The notes below the pieces were generated by a model. The model worked only from the letters and a program-made list of their open reading frames with translations. It was not told the origin of the DNA and did no database searches. Below, piece by piece: positions 1 through 7,501 of a DNA stretch of 25,082 nucleotides. The stretch is taken from positions 1 through 25,082 of the forward strand of contig JAILBI010000163.1 of the NCBI GenBank assembly GCA_024681175.1, in the 5' to 3' direction. Numbering within the stretch: the stretch's first letter is position 1; each line of letters opens with the position of its first letter. This stretch comes from Acholeplasmatales bacterium. Its GTDB lineage: Bacteria > Bacillota_I > Bacilli_A > Acholeplasmatales > Anaeroplasmataceae. Position numbers and translations under genes: made by a program.

Positions 1-591
1 TAATAATTTAACATCAAATGTTAAAATCATAATTATAATTGATAATATAGAAAATATTATAAGTGATATTTTTCTAATCTTTTGATTTTTAATTAATTCT
101 GTTATTCTTATTGGAATTAAAGTTATTATAGATATTAATAATAAAACTAAAATAAACCATAAATGTCCAAAGCTAAATCCACCATCATATCCTGTAAAAT
201 CAGTATATTTTGTAAAGAATATAGAATAATGCATAAAGAAATTATCATTATAACTGTTATGAAAAATATCTGCGATATAGGATAATATTGGTACTATTAC
301 TAATATTGAAAATATTAGTGGTATACCAAGTCTTAATAATCTTTCCTTTATAAATGTTTTATATCCTCTTTTTTTAAGTGAATAATAGCTTGATATTCCA
401 GCAAGTAAAAATAATATAGGCATATAATAAGGAGATAAAAAAACAATTATACTTGATAATGGCTTAGATTCTTCTATAAATATATAATTAGCTTCACACC
501 ATGTGTTAAATGCCATAGCTATATGGTATATAACAATAAGAAAAACTAATATAAATCTTAAATTGTCAATATAATTATATCTTTTCTCCAT
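1..591 (-). CDS. Acyltransferase-3 family membrane protein (partial, runs off left edge)
   Basis: The reading frame is open from an ATG at 591 to the window edge, giving 197 residues without a stop, so the C-terminal part is missing. The N-terminus reads MEKRYNYIDNLRFILVFLIV and is followed by several hydrophobic helices and the segment GHLWFILVLL. The N-terminal 'IDNLR..L...V..YH' signature and the later H-L-W-F motif are typical of the acyltransferase-3 family (Pfam PF01757). These are multi-pass membrane proteins that O-acylate exported glycans, peptidoglycan or lipids. The start is supported by AAAGGA just upstream. A TATAAT-like box lies near 666-671, but its -35 spacing is poor. The substrate cannot be told from sequence. 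Family call fairly sure. Confidence 0.75.
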   Translation of the reverse strand, partial: MEKRYNYIDNLRFILVFLIVIYHIAMAFNTWCEANYIFIEESKPLSSIIVFLSPYYMPILFLLAGISSYYSLKKRGYKTFIKERLLRLGIPLIFSILVIVPILSYIADIFHNSYNDNFFMHYSIFFTKYTDFTGYDGGFSFGHLWFILVLLLISIITLIPIRITELIKNQKIRKISLIIFSILSIIIMILTFDVKLL

Positions 592-754
592 ATTAATCCT
601 TTCACATTTACTTAAATAAATATTCCTTTAATTCATCTAATATATTTAAACAATCATTATCACAATTATAATATTTAATTATCTAGTCCAAATTATTGGG
701 TACCTTACAAAGCGATGCCTTTTTATGATTAACTCCTAGTTTTAATATACGAAA

Positions 755-800
755 AACCCCATAAGTCTTTCCAATTCTACTTGGCCCAACTTATGGGGTT
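755..800 (-). terminator. Intrinsic terminator of the nrdG-nrdD-trxB operon
   Basis: An 11-bp perfect stem (755-765 pairs with 790-800, AACCCCATAAG/CTTATGGGGTT) encloses a 24-nt loop. Read on the minus strand it is followed by TTTTTC. It lies 20 nt beyond the trxB stop. The loop is long for a terminator; see the finding on a possible IS-end relic. Confidence 0.7.
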
Positions 801-820
801 CACCTTAATTTTGGGACTTT

Positions 821-1753
821 TTAATTTTTTAAATATTTTTCAGTTTCAAGTGCGGCAATTGTACCATCTGAATTTGCAGTAGTGATTTGACGATAAGCTT
901 TATTTCTTACATCTCCTGCTACAAATATACCTTGCTTATTAGTATTACAATTTTCACCTGATGCAACATAATTTCTTTCATTTAGGTCTATAAAGCCTTT
1001 TAAGAAATTTGTTGCAGGAATAAGACCAATTGATATAAATAAGCCATCAACTTTAATTTCTTCTTCTTTTCCATTAACTAATAGCTTAATACCATTTAAA
1101 TCTGTATCACCTAAGAATTCTTTAATTTTAGTATTATAGAATACTTTAACATTCTTTTTATCAAGTAATTTTTCTTTTAATACCTTTTCACAAGTTAAAT
1201 CTTCTAAATCCTGTAATACAATTACTTCTTTTGCAATTTCGGATAATTCAAGGGCATTTGTTACACCTGAATTTCCACCACCAAGTACGGCTACAACCTG
1301 GTCTTTGAAGAATGCGCCATCACATGTTACACAAAAGCTAATACCATGACCTATAAATTCTTCTTCACGAGGAAGACCTGTTTTACGATATGTATTACCT
1401 GTTGCGATAATGATTGATCTTGCATAAAAGCTAGGTCCATCTGTATCGATTTTCCAAACTAATTTGCCAGAGCCATCAAAGCCATTTTCTTCAATTTTTT
1501 GTGCTTCCCACACTTCTAATTCTCCGCCAAGATTCATTACCTGGTTATACATATGATCTGCAAGCTGTTCGCCTGAGATTAATTGATAACCAGGATAATT
1601 TTCAATAGCGGGGGTAGACGCAATGCCACCCCCGACTGATTGTTTTTCTAATATAAGAACTTGTTTTCTTGCTCTTAATAGATAGATAGCGGATGTAAGA
1701 CCTGCAGGACCGGCACCAATAACTATGGTGTCATATACTTTTAAATCTTGCAT
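821..1753 (-). CDS. trxB: Thioredoxin reductase-like flavoprotein lacking the canonical NADPH motif
   Basis: This is a 310-aa pyridine-nucleotide-disulfide oxidoreductase of the low-molecular-weight TrxB fold. GAGPAG (residues 13-18) is the FAD dinucleotide site, CVTC (141-144) the redox-active disulfide followed by DG, and GDVRNKAYRQITTA near the C-terminus the second FAD motif. The second nucleotide fold has GGGNSG (158-163), but the HRRxxxR motif that grips the NADPH 2'-phosphate is replaced by LQDLEDL (about 180-186). The electron donor may therefore be NADH, ferredoxin or another flavin route, as in the ferredoxin-dependent flavin TrxRs (FFTR) of clostridia. A longer frame begins at GTG 1762, but that GTG lies inside the Shine-Dalgarno AGGTG, so ATG 1753 is preferred. 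It starts 13 bp after the nrdD stop in the same operon and may reduce the Trx-like domain of NrdD. Confidence 0.88.
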   Translation of the reverse strand: MQDLKVYDTIVIGAGPAGLTSAIYLLRARKQVLILEKQSVGGGIASTPAIENYPGYQLISGEQLADHMYNQVMNLGGELEVWEAQKIEENGFDGSGKLVWKIDTDGPSFYARSIIIATGNTYRKTGLPREEEFIGHGISFCVTCDGAFFKDQVVAVLGGGNSGVTNALELSEIAKEVIVLQDLEDLTCEKVLKEKLLDKKNVKVFYNTKIKEFLGDTDLNGIKLLVNGKEEEIKVDGLFISIGLIPATNFLKGFIDLNERNYVASGENCNTNKQGIFVAGDVRNKAYRQITTANSDGTIAALETEKYLKN

Positions 1754-1766
1754 CTTTATCACCTAA

Positions 1767-4169
1767 TTATAAATTTTCAATTTCACCTTTGATATTTGAA
1801 AGGTTAACAACTTGCTTAGCTTCACCATTCTTAATAACAATCATTGTAGGTGCTGTCTTGATGCCATATTTTTTTGTTAATTCAACATTTTCTTCAGCAT
1901 CAATCTTTTCAAATTGAACACCCTTCTTTGTTAATAATTGGTCTGCCATCTTACAATTTGGACAAGTCTTTCTACCAAATAGAATTACTCTTACATCATC
2001 ATTTGATGAAGCTTGAGGTGCTTTATATACATCTAAATTCTTATCTTGTGTTTCTTGAGCTGGTTCTACTTTTGTTAATTTTTCATTAGATTTAACAAAA
2101 TATTTCATATCATATTCTTTTCTATCTTGGAATTCTTTAGCCTTACCATCATTCCAGTTCTTTAATGGACGATAGTATCCTGTAATACGGCTATATACTT
2201 CTGTTTCTTTACCACATACTGGACAAACATAAGTTTCACCATTGATGTAACCATGTGTTTGACATACAGCATATGTTGGAGACATTGAATAATATGGTAA
2301 TCTATAATTTTCAGCAATCTTTCTAACTAATGCTGCACAAGTTTGCCAATTTTCAATTCTTTCACCAAGGTAGCAATGGAATACTGTTCCTGATGTATAT
2401 AATGTTTGAAGATCATCTTGAACATCTAAAGCTGTGAACATATCTTCTGTATAACCTACTGGAAGGTGTGAAGAATTTGTATAATATGGAGTTTCATCAG
2501 CCTTTGATGCAGTAATGATATCAGGATATCTTTCCTTATCATGCTTAGCTAAACGGAATGAAGTTGATTCAGCTGGTGTAGCTTCAAGGTTATATAAATC
2601 ACCATATTTTTCTTGATAATCTGATAATTTATTTCTCATGAAGTTTAATACATCCTGAGCGAATTTTTGAGCTTCCTTATTAGTTAAATCTTTTCTTAAC
2701 CATTTAGCATTTAAGCCTGCTTCATTCATACCTACTAAACCAATTGTTGAGAAATGGTTATTGAATGTTCCAAGATATCTCTTTGTATATGGATATAATC
2801 CACCATCAAGTAATCTTGAAATAACATCTCTTTTTACCTTTAATGATCTAGCTGAAATATCCATTAATCTTGCAAGTCTTTCATAGAAATCTGCTTCATC
2901 CTTTGCAAGATATGCAATTCTTGGCATATTAATTGTTACAACACCGATTGAACCTGTAGATTCACCAGAACCGAAGAAACCACCAGATTTCTTTCTTAAT
3001 TCTCTTAAATCAAGTCTTAAACGGCAGCACATACTTCTTACATCAGAAGGTTCCATATCTGAATTGATGTAATTTGAGAAATATGGAGTACCATATTTTG
3101 CAGTCATTTCAAATAATAATTTATTATTTTCAGTTTCGCTCCAGTCGAAATCTCTTGTAATAGAATATGTAGGAATTGGATATTGGAAGCCTCTTCCGTT
3201 TGCATCACCTTCGATCATAACCTCGATGAATGCTTTATTAACCATATCCATTTCTTTCTTACAATCCTTATATTTGAAATCCATTTCCTTGCCACCAACG
3301 ATTGCGTTTAAGTTTGCAAGGTCATTTGGAACTGTCCAGTCTAAAGTAACATTTGTAAATGGAGCTTGTGTTCCCCATCTAGATGGAGTGTTAACACCAT
3401 AAATGAATGATTGGATGCATTGCTTAACTTGCTTATAAGTTAAATTATCTTTCTTAACAAATGGAGCAAGATATGTATCGAATGATGAGAATGCTTGTGC
3501 TCCTGCCCATTCATTTTGCATAATACCTAGGAAGTTAACCATTTGATTACATAATGTAGATAAGTGATTTGCAGGTGAAGATGTAATCTTACCAGGAACA
3601 CCACCTAAACCATCAGTAATAAGCTGTTTTAAGCTCCAACCTGCACAATAACCAGTAAGCATTGATAAATCATGGATATGAATATCAGCATTTCTGTGTG
3701 CATCTGCAATTTCTTTATCATATACTTGGCTTAACCAATAATTTGCTGTGATTGCACCAGAGTTAGATAAAATTAAACCACCAATTGAATATGTTACAGT
3801 TGAATTTTCTTTAACACGCCAATCATCAACCTTTAAGTAGCTATTAACAAGCTTCTTATAGTCAAGCATTGTTTCGCCAATTTTTCTTTGATTTTCATGA
3901 ACCTTACGATAAAGGATGAAAGCCTTAGCTGCTTCTTGGTAGCCGCTCTTTCCTAATACATTTTCGCAAGAATCTTGAATGTCTTCAATATTGACACAAC
4001 CGTCAACAACCTTTGGCTGATAATCACTTGTTACCTTTAATGCCATAAAGTCAACGATATCTTCATTATAAGGTGTATCTGTTGCATCTAAAGCTTCAAT
4101 TAAAGCTTTTTTAATTCTTTCAATTTCGAATTTTACAATTTTTCCGTCTCTATTTTTTACATTATACAT
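1767..4169 (-). CDS. nrdD: Anaerobic (class III) ribonucleoside-triphosphate reductase with fused C-terminal thioredoxin-like domain
   Basis: This 800-aa glycyl-radical enzyme reduces NTPs to dNTPs without oxygen. Residues 1-95 form an ATP-cone allosteric domain. The catalytic barrel includes GYC175AGW and CCR at 381-383, which are candidate catalytic thiols. A zinc site is formed by C636-x2-H639 and C649-x2-C652, and the glycyl radical motif RITGYY places the radical at G664. After a polar linker (about 695-724), residues 726-800 add a thioredoxin/glutaredoxin/NrdH-like domain with CPNC (736-739) and a TAPT cis-Pro loop (772-775). The enzyme is therefore about 80-100 residues longer than usual. 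The fused domain suggests a dithiol reductant rather than formate, as known for NrdD2-type enzymes that use thioredoxin or glutaredoxin (inference). nrdG lies 30 nt upstream and trxB 13 nt downstream. Confidence 0.95.
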   Translation of the reverse strand: MYNVKNRDGKIVKFEIERIKKALIEALDATDTPYNEDIVDFMALKVTSDYQPKVVDGCVNIEDIQDSCENVLGKSGYQEAAKAFILYRKVHENQRKIGETMLDYKKLVNSYLKVDDWRVKENSTVTYSIGGLILSNSGAITANYWLSQVYDKEIADAHRNADIHIHDLSMLTGYCAGWSLKQLITDGLGGVPGKITSSPANHLSTLCNQMVNFLGIMQNEWAGAQAFSSFDTYLAPFVKKDNLTYKQVKQCIQSFIYGVNTPSRWGTQAPFTNVTLDWTVPNDLANLNAIVGGKEMDFKYKDCKKEMDMVNKAFIEVMIEGDANGRGFQYPIPTYSITRDFDWSETENNKLLFEMTAKYGTPYFSNYINSDMEPSDVRSMCCRLRLDLRELRKKSGGFFGSGESTGSIGVVTINMPRIAYLAKDEADFYERLARLMDISARSLKVKRDVISRLLDGGLYPYTKRYLGTFNNHFSTIGLVGMNEAGLNAKWLRKDLTNKEAQKFAQDVLNFMRNKLSDYQEKYGDLYNLEATPAESTSFRLAKHDKERYPDIITASKADETPYYTNSSHLPVGYTEDMFTALDVQDDLQTLYTSGTVFHCYLGERIENWQTCAALVRKIAENYRLPYYSMSPTYAVCQTHGYINGETYVCPVCGKETEVYSRITGYYRPLKNWNDGKAKEFQDRKEYDMKYFVKSNEKLTKVEPAQETQDKNLDVYKAPQASSNDDVRVILFGRKTCPNCKMADQLLTKKGVQFEKIDAEENVELTKKYGIKTAPTMIVIKNGEAKQVVNLSNIKGEIENL

Positions 4170-4199
4170 AGTTAACTTTCCCTTTCTTTACTACTAAAT

Positions 4200-4922
4200 T
4201 TATATTTTAAGTCCTCTTACAGAAATCAAAGGACAATATTTCTTAAGTGCTTCTTTTAATTCAAGCATTTCATTATCGCTATATTCACCAAGCGATTTAA
4301 CAGGCACATTTTCACTAACAATAAATTTTTGTAAATAATAATTAGAATCTGATCCAATTATATTAATAATATCTTTTAAATTATCTAAATTATGAAATCC
4401 TTTTATAACTGTAGTTCTAAATTCATAATTAGGTGCCTTCGTTTTAATAATTTGAATAGATTTTTTAATCTTTTCAATGTTTATATTTTTAATTCTAGTT
4501 ATTTCTGGATATAAATCATAATTAGCTTTTACATCCATTGCTACATAATCAATAAGTTTATCATCAAGAAGTTTTTCTAATACATCAGGATTTAGACCAT
4601 TAGTATCTAACTTAATAGATAAATTAGTATTCTTTTTAATTTCTAATATGAACTCTCTAAGTCCCTTTTGTATTGTTGGCTCACCTCCTGTAATAATTAC
4701 TCCATCAAGTACCTTTCCTCTTTTAATTAAATAATCCATTACTTCTTCTATAGAAATAAGATCATCTAATTGAGTTTGATTTTCAACAAGCTCATAATTG
4801 TGACAAAATGGGCAACGCATGTTACAGCCATTTGTGAAGATGATTGCCGCAACATGTCCAGGATAATCAAGTAGGGTGAGTTTTTGAATACCACCTATTT
4901 GAAAATCTTTTTTGTTAATCAT
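4200..4922 (-). CDS. nrdG: Anaerobic ribonucleotide reductase activating protein (radical SAM)
   Basis: This 240-aa radical SAM protein installs the glycyl radical on NrdD. The 4Fe-4S/SAM motif is C33-x3-C37-x2-C40 (CNMRCPFC), and GGEP at 79-82 is the SAM-amine-binding motif. The N-terminal IGGIQKLTLLDYPGHVAAIIF segment is typical of the longer NrdG2-type activases (TIGR02495-like), which exceed the roughly 155-aa E. coli NrdG. The start has AGGAGT 7 nt upstream. It is the first gene of the nrdG-nrdD-trxB operon, with a TTGATA-N17-TAGAAT promoter about 55 bp before the start. The direct context with nrdD makes the function secure. Confidence 0.93.
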   Translation of the reverse strand: MINKKDFQIGGIQKLTLLDYPGHVAAIIFTNGCNMRCPFCHNYELVENQTQLDDLISIEEVMDYLIKRGKVLDGVIITGGEPTIQKGLREFILEIKKNTNLSIKLDTNGLNPDVLEKLLDDKLIDYVAMDVKANYDLYPEITRIKNINIEKIKKSIQIIKTKAPNYEFRTTVIKGFHNLDNLKDIINIIGSDSNYYLQKFIVSENVPVKSLGEYSDNEMLELKEALKKYCPLISVRGLKI

Positions 4923-4976
4923 TTCAAGTACTCCTATGAATCGATTTCAGCTTCCTTTAAACGGAAGAGTAAACAC

Positions 4977-5005
4977 ATTCTAACATTAAAAAATTTATAT
5001 ATCAA
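4977..5005 (-). promoter_or_regulatory. Predicted promoter of nrdG-nrdD-trxB
   Basis: On the minus strand, -35 TTGATA (5000-5005), a 17-bp spacer and -10 TAGAAT (4977-4982) match sigma-A spacing exactly. A short inverted repeat, CTTCC/GGAAG (4951-4955 and 4963-4967), lies in the predicted 5' leader and could be an operator or a small hairpin. No good match to the NrdR box was seen. Confidence 0.55.
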
Positions 5006-5253
5006 TATATTATAATTAGTTTTTGTAACATTGAATTATTTTCATATTTTCAATAAAAAAAATTTATAGCTTTTTGCCTTAAAATGCCATTGACTTTTAA
5101 TAATGTGTGTGATTTAAGGACACATTATATATTTTTGTTTGTGAAAATGAAATATTTTATTTTTTTAGCTTTTTTAAAATAAATTTAGTTTATAGAACCA
5201 TGTGTAGCATTTTTAGGCACTATCATTCTGTAATTTGAGAATGCGAAAAATTA
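5006..5253. other. AT-rich non-coding gap between mtaB and nrdG
   Basis: No credible ORF is present on either strand. The region contains a 9-bp inverted repeat (5100-5108 with 5120-5128, core AATGTGT/ACACATT) around an 11-nt loop. It also has a weak CATTCT/AGAATG inverted repeat near 5224-5244. Only the nrdG promoter (left end) and the mtaB terminator (right end) have a clear role here. Confidence 0.5.
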
Positions 5254-5282
5254 AAAAGGAAATCGGTAACCAATCTCCTTTT
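5254..5282 (-). terminator. Intrinsic terminator after mtaB
   Basis: A 13-bp stem with two G-U pairs (5254-5266 with 5270-5282) closes a 3-nt loop. On the minus strand it runs into a T-rich stretch (TTTTTAATTTTT). It begins 3 nt after the mtaB stop. Confidence 0.75.
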
Positions 5283-5285
5283 AGT

Positions 5286-6584
5286 CTAATTTATTACTTT
5301 TATAAGCTCTGATATTAATTTCTTATTTTCATATTTTATTATTTTGACAATACAGTGCTTCTTAATATAATCCTTAGATAAATTTGCAGATATTTCTAAA
5401 TAATTAGAAGAATGACCTACAAGGTTATTTTGATAAACTTGTTCAAATATTACATCTGTTTCTTTTCCTATAAATAATTTATAATATTCTTCTTCTAATT
5501 TATCAGATAATTCAATTAATCTTTTAACTCTATCCTTTTTAATATCTGGTGATATTTGCTTCATACTTGCGGCAGGAGTACCCCTTCTTGCTGAATAAGG
5601 GAAAACATGAATTTTTGAAAAGCCAAGCTCTTTTGAAAATTCCATTGTTTCCTTAAAGTCTTCTTCAGTCTCCTCAGGGAATCCTACAATAATATCTGTT
5701 GTAATAGATATATTAGGTCTTGCTTCTTTTATTTTATTAATTCTAGATAAGAAATAATCTTTATTATATCTTCTATGCATTAATGAAAGAATATGATTAG
5801 ATCCTGCCTGTAAAGGTAGATGAAGATGATTTGCGATTATTTGATTATTTTTTAATAATTCAATAAATTCATCATCTATTTCATTTATTTCAACTGAAGA
5901 TATTCTTAATCTTTCAAGATTAGGTACTTCCTCTAATATTAATTTACATAATTTAGTAAAATTAATGCCATCATAATTATAATGACCTGTATGAATACCT
6001 GATAATACAACCTCTTTATATCCTAAAGATACAATATTTTTAATCTCATTTATTACTTCTTTAGTATTTTTAGATCTTACAGGGCCTCTTGCATAAGGAA
6101 TAATGCAATATGTGCAGAAATTATTACATCCATCCTCTATTTTTACAAAGGCTCTTGTGTGATCATATTCTGTAACAGTTAAATTATCATAATCTTTATG
6201 CTTTAACATTTCTAAGAAAGAAACATATTTTGTCCTTTCTTTTAAATTAATCATTTCATCAATCTTATCAGCAACAATATGCTTATTACCATTACCAATT
6301 AGAATATCTATTCCTTCAAGTGCCATAGCCTCATCTTGATTAGTTTGTGAATAACAGCCCATTACACATAATAATGCATTAGGGTTTAATCTATGACATT
6401 TGCTAATCATTTTTCTTGATTTACTATCAGCTTGATTTGTAACTGAGCATGTGTTGATTACAAAGCAATCACAATCCTCGCTTACATCAACAATCTCATA
6501 GCCACGCTTTATAAGCTCATCCTTTAAAGCATTTGATTCATATATATTAACTTTACAACCTAATGTTATAAATCCAACTTTCAT
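5286..6584 (-). CDS. mtaB: tRNA t6A37 C2-methylthiotransferase MtaB
   Basis: This 432-aa methylthiotransferase converts t6A37 to ms2t6A37 in ANN-decoding tRNAs. The N-terminal UPF0004 domain starts MKVGFITLGCKVNIYES, the MtaB signature, with cluster cysteines C10, C46 and C77. The radical SAM cluster is C153-x3-C157-x2-C160 (CNNFCTYC). The C-terminal 70 residues are a short TRAM-like tail. The start is preceded by AAAGGA. Position downstream of dnaJ matches the Bacillus order dnaK-dnaJ-prmA-rsmE-mtaB, except that prmA and rsmE are absent here. An intrinsic terminator ends immediately before its ribosome binding site, so expression depends on readthrough or a promoter not recognised. MiaB and RimO are less likely given the CKVN signature. 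Confidence 0.92.
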   Translation of the reverse strand: MKVGFITLGCKVNIYESNALKDELIKRGYEIVDVSEDCDCFVINTCSVTNQADSKSRKMISKCHRLNPNALLCVMGCYSQTNQDEAMALEGIDILIGNGNKHIVADKIDEMINLKERTKYVSFLEMLKHKDYDNLTVTEYDHTRAFVKIEDGCNNFCTYCIIPYARGPVRSKNTKEVINEIKNIVSLGYKEVVLSGIHTGHYNYDGINFTKLCKLILEEVPNLERLRISSVEINEIDDEFIELLKNNQIIANHLHLPLQAGSNHILSLMHRRYNKDYFLSRINKIKEARPNISITTDIIVGFPEETEEDFKETMEFSKELGFSKIHVFPYSARRGTPAASMKQISPDIKKDRVKRLIELSDKLEEEYYKLFIGKETDVIFEQVYQNNLVGHSSNYLEISANLSKDYIKKHCIVKIIKYENKKLISELIKVIN

Positions 6585-6599
6585 ATAATTCCTTTAAAA

Positions 6600-6621
6600 A
6601 AATCGGCAATGTTGCCGATTT
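6600..6621 (-). terminator. Terminator or attenuator abutting the mtaB ribosome binding site
   Basis: A perfect 10-bp stem, AAATCGGCAA/TTGCCGATTT (6600-6609 with 6612-6621), is followed on the minus strand by seven Ts and then directly by AAAGGA and the mtaB ATG at 6584. It lies 5 nt past the stop of the upstream gene. Confidence 0.8.
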
Positions 6622-6625
6622 ATTT

Positions 6626-7381
6626 TTATTTATCTTTAAATTTATCAAATAAGATCTTTGCTAAAATAAGTGTAGGTACTGCAACAGTTATACCAGCAAG
6701 ATATGGTGCCATATATACAAATGCTGTATATAATTTTTCAACGAATTTAGCGCCTTCAAGCTTAACTAAATCATAAATAAATACATATAATGCACCAAAT
6801 AAAGCAACGCCAAGCATTACGAATGCGATTATATATAAAACATTTAACATGCTAGAAATATTATTTCTACCTGCATGCATAACCTTTTTATATGTTTCAT
6901 CATCCATTAAATCAACATAAATTACATCATATGAATAAGGTGTTGCTGAATTAATTTGATCCTTTTCAGCTTCAGCTTCTTTTCTTTTTTCTTCAGCTTT
7001 AATTTCATCATCTAAAGTTGCATCTAAAGAAACTGATTCATCTTTAGTTGTTTCTTCTTTTTCAAAATAATCATTTACTTTATTTTCAACTAATGCAGCT
7101 ACAAAGCATAATTGCTTAGTATCGATATTACGATATAAAGTATATAATCCTTTGAATTTCTTATTTGAATCAATTCTTTCCATTCTAGAAAAATCAATCT
7201 TTAATTCAGTCTTTTGTTCAAAACAACCAAATTTAACTAAATTAATAGCCTTCATTAATAATTGTCTATGTTCTTCTTTTTTTAATAATTTTTCAAATTC
7301 TTTTGGCTCTTTAGATTCATTAACATTCTTAACTGGAGCCATTTCAACTTCATCAAGTCCATCAAAATGATTTTGTTCCAT
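6626..7381 (-). CDS. Unknown two-TM protein with charged cytoplasmic N-terminal domain
   Basis: I do not recognise this 251-aa protein. Residues 1-40 are acidic and charged. Residues 41-105 look like a compact folded segment (LLMKAINLVKFGCFE, then a beta-rich part to CFVAALVEN). Residues 107-145 are a Glu/Lys-rich linker of low complexity, and 150-168 form another short conserved-looking block (YDVIYVDLMDDETYKKVM). Two hydrophobic helices at about 178-204 and 217-245 are joined by a short loop, and the C-terminus is basic. There is no signal peptide, so the N-terminal 175 residues are probably cytoplasmic. It has its own promoter (7411-7439) and AAGGAG ribosome binding site, so it is not strictly part of the CIRCE operon. 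It occupies the slot held by prmA-rsmE in Bacillus. Function unknown. Confidence 0.75.
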   Translation of the reverse strand: MEQNHFDGLDEVEMAPVKNVNESKEPKEFEKLLKKEEHRQLLMKAINLVKFGCFEQKTELKIDFSRMERIDSNKKFKGLYTLYRNIDTKQLCFVAALVENKVNDYFEKEETTKDESVSLDATLDDEIKAEEKRKEAEAEKDQINSATPYSYDVIYVDLMDDETYKKVMHAGRNNISSMLNVLYIIAFVMLGVALFGALYVFIYDLVKLEGAKFVEKLYTAFVYMAPYLAGITVAVPTLILAKILFDKFKDK

Positions 7382-7410
7382 AAAAAAATCTCCTTAAACA
7401 AACTAAATGT

Positions 7411-7439
7411 ATTATATCAATAATTAAATTGTCTTTCAA
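7411..7439 (-). promoter_or_regulatory. Predicted promoter of the two-TM protein gene
   Basis: TTGAAA (7434-7439), a 17-bp spacer and TATAAT (7411-7416) on the minus strand lie about 30 bp before the start at 7381. Confidence 0.65.
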
Positions 7440-7470
7440 GATTAACAATAAATATAAAATATTTATAAAT

Positions 7471-7501
7471 TAATAAATGCGCAAAATTTGCGCATTTATT
7501 A
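7471..7501 (-). terminator. Long perfect hairpin overlapping the dnaJ stop codon
   Basis: Arms 7471-7485 and 7487-7501 are perfectly complementary over 15 bp around a single central base (in practice a 3-5 nt loop). The TAA stop of dnaJ (7499-7501) forms the base of the stem. The following sequence on the minus strand is T/A-rich but lacks a pure U-tract, so it may act as a weak terminator or as a 3'-end stabiliser. Confidence 0.65.

Noticed and set aside
608..760. A minus-strand frame open on both sides of one TAG codon, upstream of the acyltransferase gene, which could be read as a pseudogene remnant
   Set aside because: The pieces are about 25 codons each, in AT-rich DNA, with no recognisable protein similarity; too short to claim a broken gene.
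821..1762. GTG start at 1762 for trxB
   Set aside because: The GTG is part of the AGGTG Shine-Dalgarno serving ATG 1753. The same pattern was rejected at GTG 15515 for ispG.
4923..5060. NrdR box upstream of nrdG
   Set aside because: Only AT-rich stretches are present; nothing matches the paired ACACTATATATTGTGT-like boxes well enough.
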